From assembly GCA_024663395.1 (NCBI GenBank), contig JANFAH010000001.1, forward strand, positions 2,356,001-2,420,000: a stretch of 64,000 nt of DNA, written 5' to 3'. Below are positions 24,689 through 36,360 of this stretch, one piece after another. Each line of letters starts with the position of its first letter. Within the stretch, counting starts at the first letter, position 1. The notes below the pieces were generated by a model, which saw only the letters and a list, made by a program, of their open reading frames with translations, searched no databases and was not told where the DNA came from. Position numbers and translations under genes: made by a program. This stretch comes from Pisolithus tinctorius (taxonomy: Eukaryota; Basidiomycota; Agaricomycetes; Boletales; Pisolithaceae).

Positions 24689-24872
24689 GGCAGTCTGGGG
24701 TCAGGCGGTCTCGACGAGCGGTGGGTCACTTTCCATTGATTATGTAACAGCAGCCAGGGATGAGAAAATTAGATAAGCAAGGCTTGGTACACGTCAGGAC
24801 ACGTCCCTTCAACTAATAAAATAAAGTAAAGAAGGCTGACATTTTCAGTTCAGACGGTGAGCTGCGACGACG
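24689..24872. promoter_or_regulatory. Shared divergent promoter of the chromodomain gene and SEC31
   Basis: Only 184 bases separate the two start codons, which are read outward in opposite directions, so any core promoter elements must lie here. An AT-rich tract (AACTAATAAAATAAAGTAAA, about 24810-24829) sits about 45 bases upstream of the SEC31 ATG. Confidence 0.6.
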
Positions 24873-27800
24873 ATGAAGCAAAAACAGATTCACCGGACTG
24901 CGACGTTCGCGTGGTCACCAAATTCATGTCTTCCACTCATCGCGACGGGCACAGTCTCAGGCGCGCTCGACGAGTCCTTCTCAAATGAGTCCCAACTCGA
25001 GATCTGGAAACCGGACTTTATGGACAAAGACGAGTACGCTCTCGGCGCTGACTTGCATTCGCAACCTGCAGGAGTTGTAAAGGATACGTCCAGGTACTTG
25101 GCTCAGTTTTGGGCGTTCGCTAGCCTGCGATACTAAGCATCAGCCGATCAGGTTTAACCGTATTGTATGGAGCCAGGCGCACAAGGACAGAACGTCTGGT
25201 GTCATTGCCGCCGGTATGGAAAACGCGGAGCTCGTCCTCTGGGACCCCGCCAAAATCGTCGAGTCTTCAGAGTAGGAGCCTTTTGCCGTTCGCCAGTTAC
25301 GATTGACCATCTACTCCCACTAGTGCCTCCACAGCCCTCATCCTTCGTAACACGAAGCATACTGGTCCCGTTCGTGGTCTTGACTTCAATCCTAAACAAA
25401 CGAACCTTCTTTGCTCTGGTGCCGTTAATGGCGAGGTGCGTTGTTTCATGCATGTTTTACACGGAACCTGACGCCTATTTCCGTAGATTTACATATGGGA
25501 TCTCAATGATCCTTCGAAACCGTACTCCCCTACCCCAGGATCCCGCAGTAAGAAGGTCGACGAAATCACCTGTGTCACATGGAATCAACATGTCCAGTCC
25601 ATCCTCGCTGGTGCCAGCAGTACCGGTTACACTGTCGTGTGGGATCTCCGCCAGAATCGCGAGTTGGTTGCCCTCGCGTACGGCGGAGGTACAGGTACCC
25701 TCGGTGGTGCAGTTGGTAGTGCGATGGCGGTAGGTGGAAGGAGGGGTATGAGCGCAATCGCGTGGCATCCGGACGTCGTGCGTTTTACTGTTCTATTTAG
25801 GATCGTGTAGGATGGCTGATCAGCCTCTCTAATAGGCTACCCGACTGGTTACCGCATCGGAAGACGACATATCTCCTGTTGTCATGGTTTGGGATCTGCG
25901 CAATGCTCGCGCTCCGGAGAAGGTGCGATCCACTACCCTTTCAGTACTCACGCCGTTTATGTATTTGTCAAGCAGATCCTTACCGGACATGAGAAAGGCG
26001 TACTATCACTTTCGTGGTGCAAACAGGACGCAGATTTGCTACTTTCTTGCGGAAAGGATAATCGTGTACTCTGCTGGAATCCGCAAACCTCGGAAGTTAT
26101 TGGCGAGGTGCGTACATGCAATTTATTTCGACGATGATTTCTTATCATTGATTTCGCTTTCATGTGCCGCATTCGCTTTTGCTGTGGTGATTTGTATTCC
26201 CCTGGTTCAAACATTCCTCCATTCGTCCTTCGCACACTGATCTGCAGCTCCCGTCTGAGGACAACTGGGCGTTCCATGTCGAATGGTGCCCTCGCAACCC
26301 CGACCTCCTTGCCGCAGCATTCTTCTCCGGGACAATTGGTATCCATTCTATCCAATCCACAGATGGACCTGCCACCATCCCACCTACGCCCAAGGCCTCT
26401 GGAGCTTCATTGTTCGACGACCTCGCGTTCATGCACTCAAATGCCGGTCTACCTAGCCTAAGCCTCAAGCAACCCCCGAAATGGCTCCGTCGGCCTGTTT
26501 CGGCCTCATTTGGCTTCGGAGGACAACTTGCGAGCGTGTGCAATTTGCCAGATGCGCAAGGCGGCACGCAGAGCAGCACCCCACACGTTCGTGTCGTGTG
26601 TACCGAGAAAGTTGTCGTGGAGCGTGTTAAGAACTTGCGCAAGGCAGCGGGGGATGGGGACCTGGAGAATTTTGCTCAGGAGGTACAGGCGGATGTGCAG
26701 CAGCATGGCGACGCGCGTGCGGCGGAGACCTGGAAGGCTCTACTCAGTTTGTTCCGTGCCAACTCGCGAGATGAGCTTGTGACGTTATTGGGTTACTCAA
26801 AAGAAGAGGTCAAAGCGCGTGTGGCAGAGGCCGTTGCACATCTAAAGGAGATGCAGCAGCAGCAACCTCAAACTGAGCAATCTGAAGAGGGCAGTTTGGA
26901 GCAGCGTGTGCATGAACCCATCGTGTCGTTTGCAGAACCGGAGCATGACATAGATGGCGAACAAGAGACCGAGGAGAAGACCTCGTCGGAAGTGAGCACG
27001 TCGGACCTACTCCCCCCAGACGGCGAGTCTACAACGACTGCACCAAGTCTGTTCGGCGACGATCCAGTCGGGACGTTCCACAACGACGCAGGTGCCGACT
27101 TCTTTAGTACGATGGCAGCTGCCCCTCAGGACGATTCGCAAGATGCTCCTCTTGCTATCCCTCATACTAACTATGGCGTGGACTCGAGCGTGGCGGCTAC
27201 AGTCGGGTCCGGTCCGTCGAGTGTCGCGAGTGCATCCGAAGCGCTCACTTTGCGTGGAAACACCTTCCGAATCTATCCTGCTGAGGAGAGCGAGACCGAT
27301 CAGTTGGTTACCAAGGCTCTGGTGCTCGGGGACTTCGAGAGTGCCGTCGAACTCTGCTTGTCAACGGAACGCTACGCGGACGCACTCTTACTCGCCATTA
27401 AAGGTGGCCAGGACCTCCTGCAACGCACGCAGAACGCCTACTTCGCTCGGCAGACAACAGAACACCCGTACCTGCGCTTGTTCCAGAGCATCGTCACGAA
27501 TGATCTTGCGGATGTAGTGCAGAACGCGGACTTGACCGAGTGGGCCGAAATTTTTGTTGTTCTCTGCACGTTTGCAAGCAACGACGAATTTGGTGGACTT
27601 GCGGAGCAGTTGGGTGCTAGACTCGAGTTCCAGGCTGGTGTGTTACGCGGTCAGGCTGAGGATGATGATAACGCTGCGAATGCGTTGGAGTTGAGGAACA
27701 CGGCCACGCTGACGTACCTTGCTGCTGGTCGCTTGGAGAGATTGGTGAATATTTGGGTTGAAGAAATGGCTGAAGAGGAAGCGCGGCGCATCCATGAAAA

Positions 27801-29737
27801 AGATGCTCTCACCGACTCGAGGTATGCTGCGCACGCGCATGCCTTGCAAACCTTCATAGAGAAAGTTACGGTCTTCCGCGGTGCTGTCAACTACAACGAC
27901 ACAGATATCTCTACATCTACCTCGGACGGGGAGGCTGCCAAGGCGTACAAACTCGCATCACTATACGACAGGTATTTCGAGTATGCAGAGATGCTTGCTG
28001 CGCAAGGTCTTGTCAAGGAGGCCGTTGAGTACCTGAGGCTGATTCCTCAGAGTTACACGGGGTCTGCGCTGGATTTCGCAGCTGTCAGGGAGAGATTGCT
28101 AATTGCTTCTGGGGAGACTGCCGCACCTCGGCCGACCTCTACTACGACTCAGAGGGTACCTGCCGTCCCCATTCATGCTCCAGTTAATGCTCGCGTACAG
28201 ACTCCTGTCCAAGGTGGGAAGTACCTGCCACCTCAACCTGCATACCAACCCGTGCAACCTACCCATCAACCTGAGCTATACAAGGGTCCCTACGTGCCTG
28301 CGCAAACGCTCTCCAGGCCGGCTCTTCTCAGCCAGTCCGCGGTGCCACCCCACACTCGTCCACCCGTCGCTGCCGCACCTCCGCCGCCCCGTAGCCAAAA
28401 TGGTGGTGGCTGGAACGATGCACCGATGGTCAAGCCCGCGGAGCGTCGTACGCCTAATTCTTCCAGCACATCTAAGCTAGCAGCGATCGTATCGCCTTTC
28501 CCGAACGCTACGCAGTCGCCACCGACGCCCGGTTCCCCGTTCTCGGGTCATAACACGGCGCTTCCTCCGCCGCCTCGACCGGCCAGTGCGCAGAATCGCC
28601 TGCCGCCACCCCCACAAGCACGGGCGCCTCCGCCTCCCCAGGCTCGGCAGCTTCCCGGTCCCCCTCCTGCCAGGATGACGTCGCCAGCACACTCACACCA
28701 GCCATCTACTGCCACCGGGACGGCTTCTCCGTTCAGATCGCCACCGACGGTGCCTGCTCCACTTGGCCAGCCGAGCGGCCCATACGCTCGCGCTACTCCT
28801 CCGCCAGGTCCAGGTCCCCGTGGGGCAATCCCGCCACCTCCCGGCCCGTACGCCCGCGTGACGCCTTCTCCTGCCCACGCTGTGCCGCCCTCCGGAGGAC
28901 CCCAGGCCGGCCCATATGCCCCTCCGCCATCCAGCCAGACAGCACCCGGTGGACCCCCACAACCTGGACCATACGCCCCTCCACCTCCTGGCCGGGCAGC
29001 ACCTAGTGGACCATACGCTCCTCCTGGACAAGTTTCCATGGGTTCCGGTCATACATCGTATGCTCCACCGATGGCCCAGGCACCAGCCATGCGGGGCCTA
29101 CCAGCTCAGCAACCATTGGCTGGTATGCCACCCCCTTCAGTACAGGGGCCTCCGAGCGGTGGGCCTAGTACCGCTCCTCCCCCTGCGCGTGCTGCACTAT
29201 CGCCTCCAGCCCCTACGCAACCCAAGTATCGTGAGTAAGATGCCCTCTACTGTGAAATCACATGTTGACTGAGTCCATTAAAAAAGCACAAGGCGACCGG
29301 AGCCATATTCCTGAATCTTCGATGCAGATCTACGCCATCCTGTCTGAGCAGCTTCAGCGAGTGAAGCAGACTATTCCCGTACGTGTAGTCCTATTCCCGC
29401 ATTTTGCGTGTTTTTTTTTGCTTAGGATTGGTTGTAGTCACATCAAAGGCGCATGGCCGACGACCTCGAGAGACGGATCAACAGCCTATTCGATGCGTTG
29501 AACTGCGACACCCTTTCAAAATCCGTCATAGACCAATTAAACGAATTAACGAAGGGTGAGCCTTACAATTACTATAGAATTCTGCCGAAGCCCTAACATG
29601 TTGCTTTGCCAGCCATGGAAGCGCACGATCGAGATGCAGCATTGGCTATTCACGTGGACTTGCTGACAAGAGGCTCTCAAACAGACGACATTGGCCTCTG
29701 GATGTCCAGTATCAAGCAACTCATCATGCGACTTTGA
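24873..29737 (+). CDS. SEC31: Protein transport protein Sec31, COPII outer coat
   Basis: Exons 24873-25093, 25152-25271, 25324-25435, 25487-25777, 25836-25922, 25976-26107, 26248-29230, 29293-29378, 29438-29555 and 29613-29737 give 1424 residues, all in phase. Sec31 pairs with Sec13 to form the outer cage of COPII vesicles leaving the endoplasmic reticulum. The N-terminal seven-blade WD40 propeller spans about residues 1-360 and starts [11 protein letters not shown], with [45 protein letters not shown] and the Sec31-typical [18 protein letters not shown]. The helical ancestral-coatomer domain spans about 480-960 ([33 protein letters not shown]). A long Pro/Gly-rich segment covers about 970-1315. 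The helical C-terminal domain covers about 1316-1424 ([17 protein letters not shown]). The length is normal for the family. A rotted partial copy lies at 31041-32108. Confidence 0.95.
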
Positions 29738-29805
29738 AGTCAGTTTAATAGTGCGGATGCGGCGGGAGTTGCGATACATACATGCCCGCGACACTGTAAC
29801 AAACT

Positions 29806-30095
29806 GTGATACGAATTTATCCGAAATCTTGTTTTGTCGACAAATACCTATTTCTGTTTCTAGTCTTGAGAACATGCGAACGTAAGTGGACCTCTAAGTG
29901 TAACAATTTCAATCCTAACCAAGAAAACCCTGCGCACATCCTGGTAATGAGTGCCAGCAAATATTCGCATAAACGCCAAATAAGCATATCCCCGCGGCAT
30001 CGTACTAAACAAAATCCTCTACCGGTTTTCAAATTATCTTGCTGTCGGGTCATGCTCAGTCCCTCTGCTGGCAGCCCATGATTGGGGTCCTTGTA
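29806..30095 (+). repeat. Duplicated flank, copy 1 of 3
   Basis: The sequence just after SEC31 recurs at about 32120-32460 and 34720-34995. Shared blocks are CAATCCTAACCAAG, then GTGCCAGCAAATAT-like sequence, then TTTTCAAATTATCTTGCTG with CAGCCCATGATTGGGGTCC. Each copy leads directly into the 3' end of a minus-strand oxygenase copy, so it marks the boundary of the duplicated unit. Confidence 0.7.
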
Positions 30096-30440
30096 TCCCA
30101 TTAGATAAATGTTTACGACCGTTTATCACGGCATGGCTTCTCTATTTCTGAGCCTACGAAACTTTACTCTCCTGAAAAACCGGTGGACCCAGTCTCGAAT
30201 TTACCTTCTGGGTATCGCCTCACGGATTCCGCAATGGCCGGGATATCTTCCGCTAGCATACGGAGTACCTGCGTGCTGTTTGGGCGGGTAGAGAACAAAA
30301 GAAACCAGTGCACGTGTTCTTCCTGAGCTCCAGGAGGCGGGACCGCACGGTGGACGGCGGACTTGAGAATGCCACCGCTGAAGACCATCAGAGCATCTCC
30401 AATGTTACAAATAGCATATTCAGGAGCGAGCCCGGCTCAT
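30050..30440 (-). pseudogene. Truncated 2-oxoglutarate/Fe(II) oxygenase copy (last exon only)
   Basis: On the minus strand this matches the last exon of the two intact copies downstream: SGGILKSAVHRAVPPPGAQ, then RPNSTQVLRMLAEDIPAIAE and YPEGKFETGST. The distal iron-binding His survives. The exon with the H-x-D pair and the whole N-terminal half are absent, and the segment after ETGST is in another frame. The enzyme cannot be functional. Confidence 0.8.
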
Positions 30441-31040
30441 GGAAATGTTGGCGGCAAACATAACTTGATCCAAGATCTGGGATCTAGTAACTGCGTCCAA
30501 CCTCGACAGCCTCCGGCTGATCAGACGAATACTTTCATGGTGACTACAAAGCAACTTTTGTGTCTGTGCCTCACTATTTTCTACCACTAGTACAGTACCC
30601 CTCTTTCAGGATGCGGAGGCAAGTCCTAGTATGTGAACGGCTTCCCTCGCACTTGTTCGATTAGTGTACTCCGATAATACGCGCAATCCGTCTTTCCACA
30701 ACCCAGTCAGGCCTAATCTCACGTCGATTTGAATTATGATGTCCTTGTAGGTATGTCTACAACAACTGTGTTCGGCTTCTCCGCTGTAACCGGAGGGCGG
30801 CGCACCAAGACCATTGAGAATGCATAACCCTCGGCGACTTATCATTGCGTCTGCAACACCGCTGTCTAATGCACTTCTGTCTGGTCTTGTCTTCCGCGCG
30901 CTCCTTCAAGTGTACATACCCTTCAACGACACCCCCCATCCTGATCACACCATCACCTTCGTCGCAGCCAACGCATATATTTCAGGCACCGTGCACAAGG
31001 AAGCCTCCAGCAGCCCCGCAAAATGATTCTAACCCCCGGT
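30441..31040. other. No recognisable gene
   Basis: The region between the truncated oxygenase copy and the SEC31 pseudogene contains only short unsupported frames. Confidence 0.4.
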
Positions 31041-32108
31041 GTCATTTGGCTTTGGAGACAACTTGCGAGTGTGTGCAATTTGCCAGCTGCACAAGACCAC
31101 ACACAAAGCAGCGTTCCCTACTTCGTGTAGTGTGCACTGAAAAAGGTGTCGTGAAACGTGTCATCAACTTACGCAAGGTAGCGGGGATTGCACCGGCATG
31201 GCGATACCCGCACTGCGGAGACCTGGAAGGTTATACTCAGTTTATTCCGTGCCAGCTTACGAGATGAGCTTGTGACGCTATCGGGTTACTCGAAAGGAAA
31301 GGTCGAAGTGTGTGAGGTAGAAGCCGTTGCACTGCTAAAGGAGATACAGCAGCAGCAACACCCTTACTAATCAACGGTGGCCAGGACCAATGCACAGGCT
31401 TACTTCGCTCGGCGGACAACAGAACACCCATACCTGCGCTTGTTCCAGAGCATTGTCACGAACGATCTTGCGGGACGTGGTTCAGAACGCGGACTTGACT
31501 GAGCGGGTCGAGATCTTTGCTGTGCTCTGCACGTTCGTAAGCGACGGCGAGTTTGATGGACTTGCGGAGCAGCTAGGTGTTGGATCCTAATTCCAGGCTG
31601 GCGTGTTGCGCGATCGAGCTGAGGAACACGGCCGCGCTAACGTACGTACCTTGATGCTGTTCGCTTGGAGAAATGGGTAACATTTGGGCAGAAGAAATGG
31701 CAGAAGAGGAAGCATGGCGTATCTGTGCACAGGACGCTGTCAATGACTCGAGGTACGCAGTGCCTGCACATGCCTTGCAAACCTTTACAGAGCAGGTCAC
31801 CGCCCGCCACGGTGTTGTTGACTACAACGTAGACTTCTCTACATCTACCTCGGACGAGGAGGCTCCCAAGGCGTACAAATTCGCTTCGTTATACGACAGA
31901 TATTTCGAGTACGCAGAGATACTCGCTACGCAATGTCTTGCCAAGCAGGCCGTCGAGTAGCTGAAGCTGATTTCTCAGGGTTACACGGGATCCGCGCTGG
32001 ATTTCGCGACCGTCAGGGAGAGGCTATTGGTTACTTCTGGAGACTCCGGCCCGGAAAGTACTTGTCGTCCCCGGTCATGCTCCAGTCAATGGGCGCGTGC
32101 AGAGTATA
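31041..32108 (+). pseudogene. Partial, decayed copy of SEC31
   Basis: Collinear with SEC31 bases about 26507-28200 but shortened. It starts at CATTTGGCTTTGGAGACAAC (parent CATTTGGCTTCGGAGGACAA). It continues with TAETWKVILSLFRASLRDEL and LVTLSGYSKGKVEV, then skips about 500 bases of the parent to resume at ADNRTP and [20 protein letters not shown]. It later reads [14 protein letters not shown] and [20 protein letters not shown] before a stop in place of the parent's YLRL. Several frameshifts and stops are present. The WD40 half and the Pro-rich C-terminus are missing. Confidence 0.88.
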
Positions 32109-32362
32109 GATACAAAATTATGCGAAAATTTATTTCGTCGTCAATTATGTATTTCTCTTTCTGGTTTCGAGGACATGCGAACACAAGCAGATCTCTAATT
32201 GTGACGACATCAATCCTAACCAAGCAAACCTGGTGCACATACTGGACATGATTTCGGGCTTCTGATCTTTCCACTACAAGTAACTACGGCATTGAGAGGA
32301 GCTTGCCTGTTCTGACACCTCGGGTGTCAGCAAATATACGCACAACGCAGGATAGCCATATC

Positions 32363-33832
32363 CTAGAACGCTCTATCGGCTTTCAAATTATCTTGCTGTC
32401 GGGTCATGCTCAGTCCCTCTGCTGGCAGCCCATGATTGGGGTCCCTATATCTCGTCAGATACATACAATCGTTAGTCACGCCACGACTGACCTCTCTGTT
32501 CTTGAGCCTCTGGTATTTTATTCTCCTGGAAAACCACTCCTCGGCGGTGGACCCAGTCTCGAATTTACCCTCTGGAAACTGCTTCACAGACTCTGCAATG
32601 GCCTGGCTATCTTCCACCAAGGCACGGAGTATCTGTGTGTTGTTTGGGCGGGTAAAGAATACAAGAGACCACCGTTCGCGCTCTCCCTGAGCTCCAGGAG
32701 GGGGAACCACACGGTGGACGGCAGACTTGAGAATACCGCCACTGAGAACTGTGAGAGCATCTCCAACGTTACAGATAGCATGTCCAGGGATTGGCTGATA
32801 GACAGGGTGCAATCACTGTTGATGCAGATACCTATGTATGCATATATTTGAATGCGCTTACCTTGACGTAACCCCACTGTGTCTCCCCAGGGAGAAGGAC
32901 TTGCAGCCCTCCAAGAATATTGTGTAAAAATGTCTTCCATGATCATAAATAACAGTGCGAACGGAGTCAAAGAAGTCCCTTACAAGAGACCCGAAGTCAG
33001 TGTGAGATCCGATGGTAGGACGATCAGCAGTATCTTTTCCAGGCATTGGAGGGCTCCTAATGATTCTGGCTTCGCTAGCACTGGGTAAGTCGCGAGCATG
33101 GAGTGCTTCCAGAGTCCCTTCGGATAGTCCAAGTCGTTGGGTGAAGATCCGCAGTACGGTAGTGTTAACCTCCAGAGACTTGCATACGAAAGGGTGCACG
33201 ACAGACGGGATCGCGGCAGCCACCACAGAAGGATAAGTCAGGTGAACGACCTCAGGGAAAGCAAGGACGTCGTCTTTGGCGATGTTCAAGAACTCGGTCA
33301 TGTCTGCCAATCTGCCAGTCCAGTCTGAGTTTATCAGGAATACTAACGACGGGGCCTTTCCTTGACTTACCCAGACGCGTCAACAGCAGTTCCCCCCATT
33401 TTCTTGTACCTGGACAATGGTTAGATAGCCGATAAAAGAATGAAGAGGATCCTCCACAAACCCGAATGAGCGACCGGAGTCGCCTTGCTCATACAAGATT
33501 TTGTCCTCCCAAGGAAGCGCAAACATTTCCGCTCCCAAGTCAAACATGGCTTTTACCTCATGCTCAGCACCATGGTTTTTGAGGCTGCAGAGAAATTCAG
33601 TTAGCTGTCCCAGCTATCGTTTCTCTGCCGAAATGTACATCCCACGAGTGGCGAAAGTATGTGTTTTACTGAAGTGCGTAAATACTTACTACCAGAAACC
33701 AAGCGTCACAGCGGCCTCCCACAGACGATCTATTTCCACCTGATTTCCTGCTTTGAGGAGTTCAAAATCGATGGTCGGCAGGGAATGTGTGGGTACGTTG
33801 TCGGGGAACGCAGGCAGAGTTATACCGGGCAT
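32363..33832 (-). CDS. 2-oxoglutarate/Fe(II)-dependent dioxygenase, isopenicillin-N-synthase-like (copy B)
   Basis: Exons (minus) 33832-33690, 33584-33462, 33409-33371, 33311-32984, 32933-32862 and 32794-32363 give 378 residues in phase. The fold is the double-stranded beta-helix of non-haem iron oxygenases. HTDFG supplies the metal-binding His205 and Asp207, SAVHRVVPPPGAQ the distal His262, and RWSLVFF the 2-oxoglutarate-binding Arg276/Ser278. The N-terminal DIOX_N-type region begins LPTIDFELLKAGN. Substrates in this family range from small metabolites to pigment or alkaloid precursors and cannot be predicted here. No other biosynthetic gene is adjacent. The intron positions are identical in the neighbouring copy C, so the pair arose by tandem duplication after introns were fixed. 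All catalytic residues are present, so it is probably active. Confidence 0.85.
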
Positions 33833-34932
33833 GACAACGTAGGTGCGGCTTACAGAAGCTGACGACCAAATCCCAATTCTTCGGGCCCCTAGATATACCA
33901 CTGAAGTGGAGCAGGTGCCCCATTACCGGGTGCCTCTACCCAGATTCCAATCCCATGGATGATTCATAAGATCCTACATCTGGTACGTTGCCAGCGAATA
34001 ATTGACGTTTATGGACAGACATTGCAGTGCTTCGGTGGCTATTTGGTCGTAATCACCTACCTGCTTACTAGGAAGTCCGAAATAAGTATTGAGTACCGAG
34101 TCATGGCGCCTTTCCTTTGGATCGAGCTGCGTTCCACGATGATCGGAGGAACTGATATCGGTTGCACAAACACTGCACCTAAGGCCAAGTAATTAGCCAA
34201 CATCTGCTTTATGCTTCTGGGATGTCATTGGACTTCGGAGTTGGATGGGTCAATTGAATTGGCTAGCAAGTGGAGCTCGGTACAAATAACAGCAAACTAA
34301 GGGTTGTCGACACGGTGGCGCCACGATATTGTTTGTTTGCGATAATCATACAATTCCGTGTTTCATTAGTATCGACCATATCTATACGAGTCTACTGTCG
34401 AGTGAAAGCGCCTTCGTTTGAAGGAAAAGTGACCCGGCCGACGAGCTCGTTAACGCCAGGCGGTCGAAAACGTTAACAATAAAGATAAGTTTCTAGACCA
34501 TGACTATGACTGCTTCCAGGATCACTTCGACAGCCCCCCAAGTCAAACGAATACTTTGAAGGTGACTAGTAACCTTTGTCTTCAGTACTAGCGTACCTAA
34601 TGCACGGAACGAGTAATCTCTTATTGATTAGAAGTGACAGCTGCCCCTCTCGGAAGGTGTTCCAAAGTTTTCGCCCCTTCTCACACCCCTAACCTTACAG
34701 TAGATCGGTCACTTAAATGCCAATGAGTTGACAAGTGTGACGATATCAATCCTTACCAAGTGAACCTGGCGCACGCGTGTGGGCATTTCTGACCTATATA
34801 TTACAGGTAAATATGACATCGAGAAAAGCTTCCCCGTTCTGAGACATGCCAGCAAGTATATGCACAACACCAAACAGTGCATCCCTGCGTTATCGTACAA
34901 CAAAATCTTCCATCGGTTTTCAAATTATCTTG
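33833..34932. other. Spacer between oxygenase copies, includes duplicated flank copy 3
   Basis: No gene recognised. The right end (about 34720-34995) is the third copy of the flank found after SEC31 (TCAATCCTTACCAAGTGAAC, then CAAATTATCTTGCTACTGGG). No SEC31 coding sequence precedes it here. Confidence 0.5.
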
Positions 34933-36360
34933 CTACTGGGTTGTGTTCAGTCCCTCTGCTGGCAGCCCATGATTGGGATCCCTGTACCCCATTAGATAAA
35001 TACAACTGTTCATCACATCACGGCTCACTTCTCTATTTCCAAGCCTCTGGTATTTGGTTCTCCTGGAAAACCACTCCTCAGCAGTGGACCCAGTCTCAAA
35101 CACAACCTCTGGATATTGCTTTACAGACTCCATGATTACTGGACTGTCCTCCACCAACGCACGAAGTACCTGAGTATTGTTTGGGCGGGTAAAGAATACA
35201 AGAGACCACCGTTCGTATTCTCCCTGAGCTCCAGGAGGCGGGACCACACGGTGGACGGCAGACTTGAGAATACCACCGCTGAAAACCGTGAGAGCATCTC
35301 CAACGTTACAAATGGCATGTCCAGGAATTGGCTGATACGTGGAGTGTGATAACTGTTGATGCAGATGTACGTATGCAAATATTTAAATGAACTCACCTTC
35401 ACGTAAGCCCACTGCGTCTCCCCAGGGAGGAGGACCTGCAGTCCTCCGAGGATGTTGTGCAAAAAAGCCTGAACATGGTCATACATAGGTTACAGTGGAA
35501 ACAGAATCGGCAGGTTGCTTACAAGAGATCCAAAATCAGTGTGAGACCCGATCATAGGACGGTCGGCAGTATCTTTGCCAGGCATTGGTGGGCTCCTAAT
35601 TACCCTGCTTTCGCTACCACTGGGTAAGTCGCGAGCATGGAGTTCTTCCAGAGTACCCTCAGGTAGGCCCAGTTTTTGAGTGAAGATCCGCAGTATGGTG
35701 TTGTTAACTTCGATGGACTTGCATACAAAAGGGTGCACGACAGATGGGATCGCAGCAGTCACCGTAGAAGGATAAGTTCGGTGAACCACCTCGGGGAAAG
35801 CAAGGACGTCATCTTTAGTGACGTTCAAGAACTCAGTCATGTCTGGCAACCTGCCGGCCGGATCCAAGTTTACAAGGGACGCGAACGAATAATTCTTGCC
35901 TTGACTTACCCGGCCGCATCAACGGCATTTCCACCTATCTTCTTGTATCTAGACTATGGTTAGATGGCCGAGAAAAAAATGGAAAGGAAACTCCACAGAC
36001 CCGCACGAGCGACCAGAGTCGCCCTGCTCATATTTCATTTTTTCCTCCAAGGGAAGCGCAAATGTTTCTGCTCCCAGGTCAAACATAGCTGTGACCTCTT
36101 GCTCAGCACCATGATTTTTGAGGCTACAGATAAAATCAGTCAGTTGCCCGACCTATCGTTCCTTTCCCGTAATGTGCATCTCGCAATCCAGAGCGTGTGT
36201 ATCGCCAGAACACTCACTACCAGAAACCACATGTCACAGCAGCCTCCCACAGATGGTCTATTTCCGCTTGATTACCCGCTTTGACGAGTTCGAAATCGAT
36301 GGTAGGCAGGGAGTGAGTGGGCACATTATCGGGAAACGCAGGTAGAGTTATACCAGGCAT
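34933..36360 (-). CDS. 2-oxoglutarate/Fe(II)-dependent dioxygenase, isopenicillin-N-synthase-like (copy C)
   Basis: Exons (minus) 36360-36218, 36123-36001, 35948-35910, 35850-35523, 35468-35397 and 35331-34933 give 367 residues in phase. The exon lengths 143, 123, 39, 328 and 72 are the same as in copy B. The metal ligands HTD (205/207) and His262, and the Arg/Ser pair in RWSLVFF, are all present. The start MPGITLPAFPDNVPTHSLPT is identical to copy B. It differs at the C-terminus: an earlier stop after EGLNTTQ shortens the last exon by 11 codons, beyond the catalytic core. It is probably functional. As for copy B, the substrate is unknown. Confidence 0.85.

Noticed and set aside
28548..29039. 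Long glycine-rich open frame on the minus strand
   Set aside because: It is the antisense shadow of the proline-rich region of SEC31 (CCN codons read backwards as glycine-rich).
29806..36360. Possible secondary-metabolite gene cluster based on three oxygenase copies
   Set aside because: No synthase, terpene cyclase, P450, regulator or intact transporter lies nearby. The copies are explained by local duplication.
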